Positions 37,221-45,566 of a stretch of 64,000 bases of DNA are shown here, in pieces. Below the pieces are notes generated by a model that made no database searches, was not told where the DNA came from, and saw only the letters and a list, made by a program, of their open reading frames with translations. The translations under genes and the position numbers were made by a program. Numbering within the stretch: the first letter of the stretch is position 1; each line of letters starts with the position of its first letter. Source of the DNA: Pseudomonas cannabina (GTDB taxonomy: Bacteria; Pseudomonadota; Gammaproteobacteria; Pseudomonadales; Pseudomonadaceae); NCBI RefSeq assembly GCF_900100365.1, contig NZ_FNKU01000001.1, positions 5,273,501-5,337,500 on the forward strand, written 5' to 3'.

Positions 37221-37957
37221 GGCTGTACCTCGGGTGTCGGGCGATGTGGTTGTCCGGCCAGGCGTGCGACAGGTCTGGCGGGTGGCGAGGCAGTGGCGGG
37301 GTTTTTCCTGAGTTGTTCGGCGCGTGCCTGGGCATCGGTGATCTGCTCTGGCGTCAGGCCCGCGCGGGATGCGAGCTCGGCAGCCTGTGTCCACTTGTTC
37401 TGATAAATCAGTAGCGTGGCCAGATTCATCGCTGCCAGTGAGTCGGACTGTTTGAGCTCCATGGCCGTCAGGAATTGAAAGCGTGCCTGCTCCAGTTGCA
37501 GCTGATTGAGGTACACCACACCCAGGTCGTTACGGATCTTTTCGTCGGTCGGTTGCAGTTTGCTGGCCCTGAGCAAATGTTGCTGAGCCAGCACATTGTC
37601 GCCTCGCGCCGCGGCCAACTGGCCCAGGCCATGTTCACCCTGCGCGGCGCGGCACGTGCCCAACAGGCTGCGATACAATGGCTCGGCTTCATTGCTGCCC
37701 AGCAGGCGCAACACCCGGGCCTTGCGCAGACGCACTTCGCCAAGGCTGTCCGGCAACCCTTCGAGATTGGCCAGGCTGGCATGCAGGCGGCCTTCATCGG
37801 CCATGTTCTGCGCGAGATTCAGGGCGAACTCCTGATCGGAGGTTAGCTTGGGGCATTCGCTGGCGTGTAGCGAAGACGTTGGCGTCCACAGTGCCCGCCC
37901 GTCGCTGGCACACCCGCTCAGCGTGAGGATGCAAAGCATCGCAATGGCTGTTTTCAT
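37217..37957 (-). CDS. tadD: TadD, TPR lipoprotein of the Tad pilus
   Basis: 246-residue outer-membrane pilotin-like lipoprotein. Lipobox LTLSGCAS at residues about 11-18, then tetratricopeptide repeats (EHGLGQLAAARGDNVLAQQH, KIRNDLGVVYLNQLQLEQAR, AAMNLATLLIYQNKWTQAAE). TadD assists secretin assembly. ATG at 37957 with a strong GGAGG upstream; the longer frame is ignored. The C-terminal tail is Pro/Ala-rich. Confidence 0.88.
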   Translation of the reverse strand: MKTAIAMLCILTLSGCASDGRALWTPTSSLHASECPKLTSDQEFALNLAQNMADEGRLHASLANLEGLPDSLGEVRLRKARVLRLLGSNEAEPLYRSLLGTCRAAQGEHGLGQLAAARGDNVLAQQHLLRASKLQPTDEKIRNDLGVVYLNQLQLEQARFQFLTAMELKQSDSLAAMNLATLLIYQNKWTQAAELASRAGLTPEQITDAQARAEQLRKNPATASPPARPVARLAGQPHRPTPEVQP

Positions 37958-38006
37958 CAAACCTTTTTCCTCCTTGTGTGGGCGACGCAGCGACAACGCA
38001 CGCTGA

Positions 38007-38891
38007 TCAGCCGCCCAGAGCGCGACTGATGGCGATGAATCCGGGACCGGCCAGAACGATCAGCAGGGCCGGAAACAGGAACGCCATCATCACCATCGAC
38101 ATTTTGGCCGACAGCTTGGAGATGTATTCCTGCAAGCGGGTCAGGCGCCGGTCGTCGATCAGTTGTTTGAGCGTCAGCAGCGATTTCAGGGCACCGCCGC
38201 CCTGATGGATCAGTTGATTGAGGATCACGCAGGTATCGCTCAACTCGTCGACTGCCAGCAGGGCAGCGGTTTTGCGCAGTTCTTCACCTAGCTCCAGCCC
38301 GGAATCGACGCGCGTCAGAACCACGCGGATTTCATCGGACAACACCGGCAGCAGCTCTTTGCCCTCGCTGCTCAGCACGCGCAAGGCCTGTTCGACCGCC
38401 ATGCCGGATTCGAAGAGGATGCGCAGCAGCGGAATGAACGTGGAAATTTCGAGCACCACCTGTTTCTGGCGACGTTTGGCGGCCACCGCCAGCACTCTCT
38501 TGGGCAGCAGATAACCGACCCCCAGCGCAAACACCGGCGCGATCAATGGCTGCTCGATATTCTTGAAAAACAGCAACTGGACCAGCGCGACCACACACAT
38601 CAAACCGACAGGCACGCCGATCTGGCAGGCGGCGAACAGCGAACGTTTGCTGGCGCGGCGCCAGCCAATGCGGTTGAGCAGTATCTGGGTTTCCGAATCA
38701 AGGCTGATGCTGCGCTGGCCGACGTGCGTGTCACCCAGCAGTCGCAGCAGGCTGCCGAATCGACTTTCGCGCAGCACAATGCCGCGCAGGCGTTGCTCGA
38801 CCAGACGCTCGTCGCGACGTCTGCGAGCGATGCCGGACAGCAGAAGAAATGCGGCGGCGGTGAGCATCAAGGCGCTGAACAGCAGATCCAT
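38007..38891 (-). CDS. tadC: TadC, inner-membrane platform protein
   Basis: 294-residue type II secretion F-domain protein, partner of TadB in the Flp pilus motor platform. Hydrophobic segments at the N-terminus (LLFSALMLTAAAFLLLSGIA), at residues about 95-130 and at the end (LPALLIVLAGPGFIAISRAL-like), with the GspF core FIPLLRILFESGMAVEQALR between. Two bases from tadB, so tightly coupled. Confidence 0.9.
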   Translation of the reverse strand: MDLLFSALMLTAAAFLLLSGIARRRRDERLVEQRLRGIVLRESRFGSLLRLLGDTHVGQRSISLDSETQILLNRIGWRRASKRSLFAACQIGVPVGLMCVVALVQLLFFKNIEQPLIAPVFALGVGYLLPKRVLAVAAKRRQKQVVLEISTFIPLLRILFESGMAVEQALRVLSSEGKELLPVLSDEIRVVLTRVDSGLELGEELRKTAALLAVDELSDTCVILNQLIHQGGGALKSLLTLKQLIDDRRLTRLQEYISKLSAKMSMVMMAFLFPALLIVLAGPGFIAISRALGG

Positions 38892-38892
38892 T

Positions 38893-39777
38893 TCAAATGC
38901 TCCTCAGCATGCGCCACAACTTCAGACAGCCCAGCAGTTGCAGGCCAAACGCCATGCTCAGCATGATTCGCCCGCTGCCGTCGTTCCACATGTGCAATAA
39001 ATAGTCGGGGTTCACGACCATGAAATAACCGGCCATTCCCACCGGCAGCAGCCCCAGTACCAGCGCGGTCATGCGCGTTTCGCCGGTCATGGCGCGCAGT
39101 TGGCGACCGGCCTGCTCGCGCTCGCGAATCAGCCTGATCAGGTTTTCCATCAGTTCGCTGGCGTTGCCGCCATAACGATGGTTGACCCGCAGGCCCAGGG
39201 CAAACAGGTGAAACTCGTCGCTTTCGTACAGTTCGGCAAAATCCCGGGCGGCGTCCGGCAGGCTGACCCCCAGTTGCACGTTGCGCTCGATGCGGCTCAT
39301 GCCGTCCTTGAGCGGCTGGTCTGCGGCTGCGATGCCGTAAAGCACCGCGTCGGACAGGGTTCTGCCTGATTTGAGACTGCGCACGCTGTGGTCGAGCAAT
39401 TGCGGCAGTTGCTCGATCATGCGCCGCACGCGCACCCGATAGCGCCACGAAACGAACAGGCGCAGCATCAAGGGCACGCCAAGTAGCGCGCAGACTGCGC
39501 CGATGCCGCCGCCCAGTCCGTAACCGATCAGGACCACCAGCGCATACAGCGTCAGCGCCAGCCCCACGCGTTCGGTCGGATGGCCCAGTCCGGCGCGGAT
39601 AAACGCGCGGTCGAGCCTGGCCCAGCCGGGTTTCTCGACGACCGGCGCGACCTGCCCGGCGGTCAGGCGCTGCCTGACCCGCTCGCTGGCTTCCTGATTG
39701 AGCGCCAGATAGAACAGGCGGATGGACGCCATCAATTGCAGCACGGAAATCAGGCCCAGTATCAGCGATGCCGTCAT
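38893..39777 (-). CDS. tadB: TadB, inner-membrane platform protein
   Basis: 294-residue GspF-type protein (core: QLPQLLDHSVRSLKSGRTLS, GVSLPDAARDFAELYESDEF) with membrane helices at residues about 5-25, 85-130 and 230-285. Forms the platform with TadC that couples TadA ATP hydrolysis to pilin insertion. Same length as TadC, as expected for tandem duplicates. Confidence 0.9.
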   Translation of the reverse strand: MTASLILGLISVLQLMASIRLFYLALNQEASERVRQRLTAGQVAPVVEKPGWARLDRAFIRAGLGHPTERVGLALTLYALVVLIGYGLGGGIGAVCALLGVPLMLRLFVSWRYRVRVRRMIEQLPQLLDHSVRSLKSGRTLSDAVLYGIAAADQPLKDGMSRIERNVQLGVSLPDAARDFAELYESDEFHLFALGLRVNHRYGGNASELMENLIRLIREREQAGRQLRAMTGETRMTALVLGLLPVGMAGYFMVVNPDYLLHMWNDGSGRIMLSMAFGLQLLGCLKLWRMLRSI

Positions 39778-39795
39778 GCTGCCTCCCTGGCCAAA

Positions 39796-41052
39796 TCAGT
39801 AGCCCGGCCGCAGTTTGTCACCGGCCGCGTGCGTCGCTTCACGCATGAAACCGACTCCGGTGCGCCGGTCCAGACGAAACAGCGTGTTGGTGACATAAAT
39901 GTCGTCGCGCACCCCGACCACCTCCACCACTTCGCTGACGCAGCGTCGGCCGTCCGGCAGGCGGGCCAGCTGGATGATCACGTCCAGTGCCGCGCAAACC
40001 ATTTGCCGCAGGGTTTTCTCGGGGATCAGGCGTCCGGTCAAGCCGACCAGGGTTTCCAGGCGCAACAGTGCGTCCTGCGCATTGTTGGCGTGGACAGTGC
40101 TCATCGAGCCGTCATGGCCGGTGTTCATCGCCGTCAGCACGTCCAGCACTTCGACGCCACGAATCTCGCCGAGGATGATGCGGTCCGGGCGCATCCGCAG
40201 CGAGTTGCGAATCAGGTCGCTGGCGCGTACTTCGCCATGCCCTTCGGCGTTCGGCGGGCGGGTTTCCAGACGAACCACGTGCGGGTGGCTGAGTTGCAGC
40301 TCGGCCACGTCTTCGATGGTCACCAGCCGCTGATGACTGTCGATCAACTGGCTCAGGACGTTGAGCATGGTGGTTTTGCCGGTGCCGGTGCCGCCGCTGA
40401 CCAGAATGTTGCAACGCTTGCCGACCGCTTCCTGAAAGAACTCGAAGATCGGCTGGTCGATGGTCTGCATCGCCACCAGATCGGCGCTTTTGAGCATGTC
40501 CTTGCGAAACTTCCGGATCGACAGGCAAGGGCCGTCCAGCGCGATGGGCGGAATGATGGCGTTGACCCGGCTGCCGTCGGGCAGGCGTGCGTCGACCATG
40601 GGCGAAGACTCGTCCAGCCGCCGGCCCATCGGGGCGAGAATGCGCTGCATCACGCGTTCTACATGGTGCGAGTCCATGAAACGCAGGTCGGTGTGATGCA
40701 GCACACCATCGCGCTCGACGAACACTTTGCTCGGCCCGTTGACCAGGATTTCCGTGACTGAAGTGTCGCGCAGCAGCACTTCCAGCGGCCCGAAGCCGGT
40801 CAGCTCGTCGACCAGTTCTTCAGCCAGGCGCTCCATTTCGTAACGGGAAATGGCCACCCGCAGGCGTGCGACGTACTCGGCAACCTTGTCGATGACAAAT
40901 TGCGCCAGCGCCGGTCGTGATCCTTCGAGCAGGTTTTTGCCGCTCTCTTCGATACCGTCGATGATGTAGCGGTGCAATACCAGTTTCAGGCCTTGCCCGT
41001 CATCGCCCTGACCTGGCGAACGTGAAGACACGCCAAACAGTTTTTCCGCCAC
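39796..41052 (-). CDS. tadA: TadA/CpaF secretion ATPase
   Basis: 418-residue VirB11-like ATPase powering Flp pilus assembly. N-terminal domain (LVDELTGFGPLEVLLRDTSV), Walker A ILVSGGTGTGKTTMLNVLS at about residues 213-231, Asp box TIEDVAELQLSHPHVVRLET, Walker B region DRIILGEIRGVEVLDVLTAM and the His box TGHDGSMSTVHANNAQDAL. All catalytic elements are intact. The stop of tadZ overlaps its start. Confidence 0.95.
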   Translation of the reverse strand: MAEKLFGVSSRSPGQGDDGQGLKLVLHRYIIDGIEESGKNLLEGSRPALAQFVIDKVAEYVARLRVAISRYEMERLAEELVDELTGFGPLEVLLRDTSVTEILVNGPSKVFVERDGVLHHTDLRFMDSHHVERVMQRILAPMGRRLDESSPMVDARLPDGSRVNAIIPPIALDGPCLSIRKFRKDMLKSADLVAMQTIDQPIFEFFQEAVGKRCNILVSGGTGTGKTTMLNVLSQLIDSHQRLVTIEDVAELQLSHPHVVRLETRPPNAEGHGEVRASDLIRNSLRMRPDRIILGEIRGVEVLDVLTAMNTGHDGSMSTVHANNAQDALLRLETLVGLTGRLIPEKTLRQMVCAALDVIIQLARLPDGRRCVSEVVEVVGVRDDIYVTNTLFRLDRRTGVGFMREATHAAGDKLRPGY

Positions 41053-42242
41053 TATTTATTCCCCCACAGTCGTGCGAGCCAGCCTTTGTCGGATTTTTCC
41101 TGAGCCTCTGAATGGCGCGCGAGGTGTTCGCCCAGACGCCGCACGCCGGTGCACAAGGCGTCGCGCGACGCCAGTTCGAACAGCGTGATGCCCTGATTCT
41201 TGGCGTTGAGGCGCAGTTCTGCGGCGAGCGGCAGCACCGCAAGCACCTGCAGGCCGAAGGTCTTGCCCAGGGTTTCCGAATTGGGCGCGACCGAGCGCAG
41301 GTAGCGGTCCACGAGCAGGCTGGCGTGCTGCATTTTCATGCCTTTCTCGCGCCAGTTATTGAGTACCGTCAGGTTGCGGCGGCAGCCCAGAACGCTCTGA
41401 TCGGTGTACCACAGCAGTTGATCGCAGTGGCTGACCAGCGAGCGCAGTGCTTCGTTGTCCGGTTGGCCCACGAGGTTGACGATAACGTGCTGGAAGTGCT
41501 GGCGCAGCGCGCTCAGCAGCATGTACAGCTCGGCGGCGCTGGACTGTTCCAGATGATCATCGGCTTCGGCGTAGGCCAGAATGCGCAGGCCGCTCTCGCT
41601 GGTGGTGAAGGCACTGTCGATCAGCGTTGCGTCCAGCCTGCGCAAATGGCGCAAGGCATCGCCGAAGCTGAACGTGGATTCCAGGCCGAGCAACGACAGG
41701 CTGTCGCCGCGCGGCACGCCCATGTCCAGCAGCAGCGTGCGTTGCCCGGTCTTGTGCACCACCATCGCCAGGTGCGTCGCGATCAGTGCGCCGTCATCAT
41801 CGCTCTGCGCGCCATACAGCACCGACAGGCCGCTCATGTTCGGGTTTGGTGTCACGGCGGGCAGGCGCTTGCTCAGGCGCCGGACCAGCCCGGCGACCTC
41901 GCTGGAGCGCGAGCCATAGGCGACGAAATCCCGCGCCCCCGCGCGCATGGCGTTGAGCACCAACTGGTTGTCCATGCCGTCGCCCAGCGCCACGATGGCC
42001 AGCATCGGCTTGGCTTCCAGTGCGCTTTCGATCAGCGCGCTCTGAGTCATCAGGTGCTCGCGGTCCAGGCCGACGAACACCACGCTGGCAAAGGTCACGT
42101 CGACCAGCGCCAGCAAATCGTCGAGGCTGCCGGTGCCAGCGCTGACTACCTGGCCAAGCGAACCCAGCGCGCTCTGCAGCCACTCCAGGTCGGTGTTGTT
42201 GCGGGTGATTGCCAGAAACGTCTGGCTCAGCGCCTGGCTCAT
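41052..42242 (-). CDS. tadZ: TadZ/CpaE, polar localisation protein
   Basis: 396 residues: receiver-like N-terminal domain (FASVVFVGLDREHLMTQSAL) followed by a MinD/ParA-like domain (about residues 138-380). The P-loop position reads SVLYGAQSDDDGALIATHLA, lacking the KGGxGKT signature, so nucleotide binding is doubtful; degenerate P-loops are known among TadZ proteins. Overlaps rcpA upstream by 4 bases. Thought to place the Tad machine at the cell pole. Confidence 0.88.
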   Translation of the reverse strand: MSQALSQTFLAITRNNTDLEWLQSALGSLGQVVSAGTGSLDDLLALVDVTFASVVFVGLDREHLMTQSALIESALEAKPMLAIVALGDGMDNQLVLNAMRAGARDFVAYGSRSSEVAGLVRRLSKRLPAVTPNPNMSGLSVLYGAQSDDDGALIATHLAMVVHKTGQRTLLLDMGVPRGDSLSLLGLESTFSFGDALRHLRRLDATLIDSAFTTSESGLRILAYAEADDHLEQSSAAELYMLLSALRQHFQHVIVNLVGQPDNEALRSLVSHCDQLLWYTDQSVLGCRRNLTVLNNWREKGMKMQHASLLVDRYLRSVAPNSETLGKTFGLQVLAVLPLAAELRLNAKNQGITLFELASRDALCTGVRRLGEHLARHSEAQEKSDKGWLARLWGNK

Positions 42243-43489
42243 TGGGATAACCCGCTGCGCCGGTCGAAATCGCCGCTTTCCAGGAAATACAGGCGCGGAA
42301 AGCTCGGGTCGTAATTGCGCAGACCTTCGCCCGGCAGCGAGGGCAACTGGGCGTTGGCGGCCAGGGGTTGTACCAGATGCGGGGTGACAATCATCAGCAG
42401 TTCACGCTCGTCACGCTGGATCTGCGAGCTGCGAAAAAAAGCGCCAAGAATCGGGATGTCGCCCAGCCCGGGAAACTTGTCCACCGAGCCACTGTTGCTG
42501 GAACTGATCAGCCCGCTGACCACGAAGCTTTCCCCGTCGGCCAGCGCGATGCTGGTGTCGGTGCGGCGGATATTGAGCGCGGGCACGGTGGTTCCAGCGA
42601 TGGTGATACCGGCAGAGAAGTCCAGCTCGCTGACCTCCGGCGCGACCTTGAGCAGAATCCGGTCGCGTCCTACCACTGTCGGCGTCAGGGTCAGACGCAC
42701 GCCGAATTCCTTGTACTCGATGGAAATGCCGTTGCCTTCACCATTGGGTACGGGCACCGGGAACTCGCCGCCAGCCAGAAAGCTCGCGCTCTGGCCGTTG
42801 AGCGCGACCAGGCTGGGACGCGCCAGTGTGTAGGCGTAGCCGCTGTTTTCCATGGCGTTAAGCATGCCCAGCACCTTGCTGCTGCCGCCGCCCCAGACGA
42901 TATTGAAATTGCTGTTGTTCAACGGAATGCTCGGCCGGGTTGCGCTCACGGTGCCGGGTGTGACGTTGACGCCCGGCACCGTGCCAGGCGCGCCGAACAG
43001 AAAGTTGTTCGAGCCTTTACCGAAGATCGACGTGCTGGCTTCCTTGAGTTTGCTGCGGCTGACCTCGACGAAGCGGATGTCGGTCTGCACTTGACTGGGC
43101 AACTGTGCGTCGCCGGACGGCACGGATGCCGTCTCGACCATCGACGCAGTCGCCCGCCCACGGACGAACACCATGCTCTGGCGCGGCGCGCTGGAACAGG
43201 CGGTCCAGACCATCAGGCTGGTGGTGCCCTGGGCGACGCCGGTCAGCAGAAAGCCATCGTTGCCGCTCACGTGTACGTCGGCAATTTTCGGGTCGCCTAC
43301 GGCGATACGCGTGATCGCCACTGGTGAGCTGATGTTCTGCTGAATCCCCTGATCGATTTCCACCGCCGCTGGCATCGCAGCGAGCGTGCTGCAACTGCCC
43401 GGCGCGGCCCAGACTGAGTCCATGGACAGGGCGGTCAACAGGACGACCAGCCACCTGCTTTTTTTAACTGGCACGAAACAGCAGCTCAT
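42239..43489 (-). CDS. rcpA: RcpA/CpaC, Tad outer-membrane secretin
   Basis: 416-residue secretin forming the outer-membrane channel of the Flp pilus. Signal peptide (about residues 10-30), an N-terminal pilus-associated domain (SSPVAITRIAVGDPKIADVH), an N-domain (QVQTDIRFVEVSRSKLKEAS) and the secretin core ending with LLMIVTPHLVQPL. The ATG at 43489 is used because AAGGA lies about 9 nt upstream; a TTG three codons earlier is the alternative. Confidence 0.92.
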   Translation of the reverse strand: MSCCFVPVKKSRWLVVLLTALSMDSVWAAPGSCSTLAAMPAAVEIDQGIQQNISSPVAITRIAVGDPKIADVHVSGNDGFLLTGVAQGTTSLMVWTACSSAPRQSMVFVRGRATASMVETASVPSGDAQLPSQVQTDIRFVEVSRSKLKEASTSIFGKGSNNFLFGAPGTVPGVNVTPGTVSATRPSIPLNNSNFNIVWGGGSSKVLGMLNAMENSGYAYTLARPSLVALNGQSASFLAGGEFPVPVPNGEGNGISIEYKEFGVRLTLTPTVVGRDRILLKVAPEVSELDFSAGITIAGTTVPALNIRRTDTSIALADGESFVVSGLISSSNSGSVDKFPGLGDIPILGAFFRSSQIQRDERELLMIVTPHLVQPLAANAQLPSLPGEGLRNYDPSFPRLYFLESGDFDRRSGLSQ

Positions 43490-43509
43490 CAAATGCAATC
43501 CTTGCTCTG

Positions 43510-44469
43510 TCAGGGAGTTTGTTGCGTGATCTGGTTACCGCGTATGACTTCGACGGGGCGCGATGTGCGTGAGGCTGCACCGGGAGTCGAGGCGCTGGCC
43601 GGGCTCAGGCTCAGTTGGCGAAAGCTGACCAACTGACGACTGGCTGAATCCAGCCGCTCGGCGACGTCGCGACGGCTGCCGTCGCCAGCCCAGTAATCCT
43701 GCAGATTGCCTTCGTCAGCGCTGCGCACGGCCAGGCGTAATACGCCGGTTTGCGAGGCCAGCATCAGGCGCCCCAGCAAAGCCTCCGGCACGGCCACCGA
43801 GACGGTCCGCGCGCTGCTGCGGCGCTGCTCCTGCTGGAGGCGTTCGTCAGCGGTGACGTGCTGCACCGGCTTGCCGTTGCGATCCGGGCCGAGCAATTCG
43901 CCGACACTGAGCACGCGCAGGGCAGGTACCACCACTTGGGTGGAGCGAACGGGGTTGGCAGTGTCTTCCGCCAGATAGAGCAGCACGTCGACGTAGTCGC
44001 CGGGGCTGAGTTGCCCGGACGCGCCGATCACTTCATCCACTTGCAACGCCAAGGCGCGCTCATGCGGGCGGATCATTCGCGCCAGCGTGCCGCCCGCCTC
44101 GAAGTTGCTCTCGCTGAGCCAGGTTCCGGCGTTCAGCGTTCGCCAGCTGCTGCGGCCCACCAGTTTATCGATGGTGTCAAAGCTTCCGGGCGGCGCTACC
44201 TTGAGGCGCTCAATCACTAGATCTTCCGGTGTGATCGGCGTGTAGGCAGGGACGTCCCGAGCGACCACCACGACATCGTGGCGCAACGCGTCCTCGACGG
44301 GCGGTGTCGGAACGGCTTGGGGGGGTAATTCAGCGGTGACGGTGGGGGCCGGCGCAGGAACGGCAGCAGGCTCTTCAGCCGGCCTGCCGACCACGATTCC
44401 CAGATACCCGGCGATCAACGCGCCCAGCAAAAACAGTACAGCGAGCACCATGGTGATACGACTGCTCAT
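43510..44469 (-). CDS. rcpC: RcpC/CpaB, Tad pilus assembly protein
   Basis: 319 residues: single N-terminal membrane anchor (ITMVLAVLFLLGALIAGYLG), a Pro/Ala-rich linker, then the SAF/CpaB domain (VVVARDVPAYTPITPEDLVI) and the RcpC domain (RALALQVDEVIGASGQLSPG, DYVDVLLY). First gene of the minus-strand operon; the ATG at 44469 has GGGAAAG upstream. Shares the upstream region with the divergent flp gene. Confidence 0.9.
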   Translation of the reverse strand: MSSRITMVLAVLFLLGALIAGYLGIVVGRPAEEPAAVPAPAPTVTAELPPQAVPTPPVEDALRHDVVVVARDVPAYTPITPEDLVIERLKVAPPGSFDTIDKLVGRSSWRTLNAGTWLSESNFEAGGTLARMIRPHERALALQVDEVIGASGQLSPGDYVDVLLYLAEDTANPVRSTQVVVPALRVLSVGELLGPDRNGKPVQHVTADERLQQEQRRSSARTVSVAVPEALLGRLMLASQTGVLRLAVRSADEGNLQDYWAGDGSRRDVAERLDSASRQLVSFRQLSLSPASASTPGAASRTSRPVEVIRGNQITQQTP

Positions 44470-44792
44470 GGCAACTTTCCCTTTGTCATCGCGAGACAAT
44501 CTCGAACCGGTGCGTCAACTTCGCAATAAGGCAACGGTGAACGGCATACAGGCTTTTGTGTGACGTTAGCTCATTGTTGCAAAAGCGCCATAGTGCTTTG
44601 GTCTGAAAGGGTTTTTGGATCGATGGGGTTGTGCTGGAAGTGTCTGTTTCGGGGGGCTTTGCCGGGGCTATAACTTTCCGGTTAATGCTTTTTTGCGATT
44701 GTGGGTTTGGGGTTTGGGGACAATGCTGAGGGTGCAGACGGTTTCGCATGTGTCGTGCATGTTCGCGCCTTGAAGGCGCAAGGAGAAATGAG
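44470..44792. promoter_or_regulatory. 323-bp divergent region between rcpC and flp
   Basis: No gene. Must hold promoters for the rcpC operon and flp. Part of it (about 44640-44740) is T/G-rich with runs such as TGCTTTTTTGCG and TGTGGGTTTGGGGTTTGGGG, unlike the GC-balanced surroundings. No confident promoter or operator could be assigned. Confidence 0.4.
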
Positions 44793-45011
44793 ATGTTCCT
44801 TACCAAGGTTTATGTGGGTGCCTATACCCGGATCAGTTGTTTACTGAAGGACCGTGAGGCGGCTTCGGGTATCGAGTATGCGTTGATCGCTGCAATGGTT
44901 GCTGTTGCAATCGTTGCGTTTGTGCCGGATATAAGTAAGAACGTGGCTACAATTTTTACAAAGCTTCAAAATGCATTGGTTACTACTAGCGCGACGCCAG
45001 CCGCAGGGTAG
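44793..45011 (+). CDS. flp: Flp-type pilin
   Basis: 72-residue type IVb prepilin, the major subunit of Tad pili. Short leader with basic residues, then the hydrophobic assembly helix GIEYALIAAMVAVAIVAFVP containing the obligatory Glu-Tyr. The family processing site G/x4-EY reads A/ASGI-EY here: the residue expected to be Gly at -1 is Ala, with a Gly two residues before Glu. RBS AAGGAG 7 nt before the ATG. Alone on the plus strand, divergent from the assembly operon. Confidence 0.9.
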   Translation: MFLTKVYVGAYTRISCLLKDREAASGIEYALIAAMVAVAIVAFVPDISKNVATIFTKLQNALVTTSATPAAG

Positions 45012-45054
45012 TTTATGATCGTGCTTCTGAGCTCATCCCTATTGAGATAACTAC

Positions 45055-45462
45055 ATGGCTGTCCATCCCACCCGCCAGCAATTGCTTCTGGTTGACGACG
45101 AAGAGGACGCGAACGAGGAGCTGGCGGAACTGCTCGAAGGCGAGGGGTTCTGCTGCTTCACGGCGTCCTCCGTCAAGATGGCCCTGCATCAGTTGACGAT
45201 CCACCCGGACATTGCGTTGGTTATCACCGATCTGCGGATGCCGGAGGAGAGCGGCATCCAGCTGATTCGTCACTTGCGCGACCACACCTCCCGCCAGCAC
45301 CTGCCCGTCATCGTGACCTCTGGCCATGCCGACATGGACGACGTCAGCGACCTGCTGCGCCTGCACGTGCTCGATCTGTTCCGCAAACCCATCTACCACG
45401 TCCGCCTGCTGGAAACCCTCAATAACCTGTTCCCCGAGCCGAAGATCTTTCAGGTTCAGTAA
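45055..45462 (+). CDS. Receiver-only response regulator beside flp
   Basis: 135-residue stand-alone CheY-like receiver: acidic pocket LLLVDDEEDANEEL, phosphoacceptor Asp in VITDLRMPEES, T/S in VIVTSGHADMDD and Lys in LFRKPIYHVRLL. No output domain. 43 bp after flp on the same strand, so probably expressed with it; it may pass a signal to the pilus genes or to a partner kinase elsewhere. No kinase gene is adjacent. Confidence 0.88.
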   Translation: MAVHPTRQQLLLVDDEEDANEELAELLEGEGFCCFTASSVKMALHQLTIHPDIALVITDLRMPEESGIQLIRHLRDHTSRQHLPVIVTSGHADMDDVSDLLRLHVLDLFRKPIYHVRLLETLNNLFPEPKIFQVQ

Positions 45463-45485
45463 CGGCTGGCCATCTCTCTGTTTCT

Positions 45486-45540
45486 GTGGGACCGGACCGG
45501 GCAACGCTTCGCTTGTCCGCGATCTGCCGGGAACCGGCAG
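45486..45540. repeat. Single degenerate REP
   Basis: GTGGGACCGGACCGGGCAAC followed by GCTTCGCTTGTCCGCGATCTGCCGG-type sequence resembles the first REP of the array at 48.3 kb (GTGGGAGCGGACCGGGCGAC). It lies in the gap between the convergent receiver gene and pbpC. Confidence 0.6.
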
Positions 45541-45566
45541 TGAAACATGCCGCCGCGCTAGCCCAA

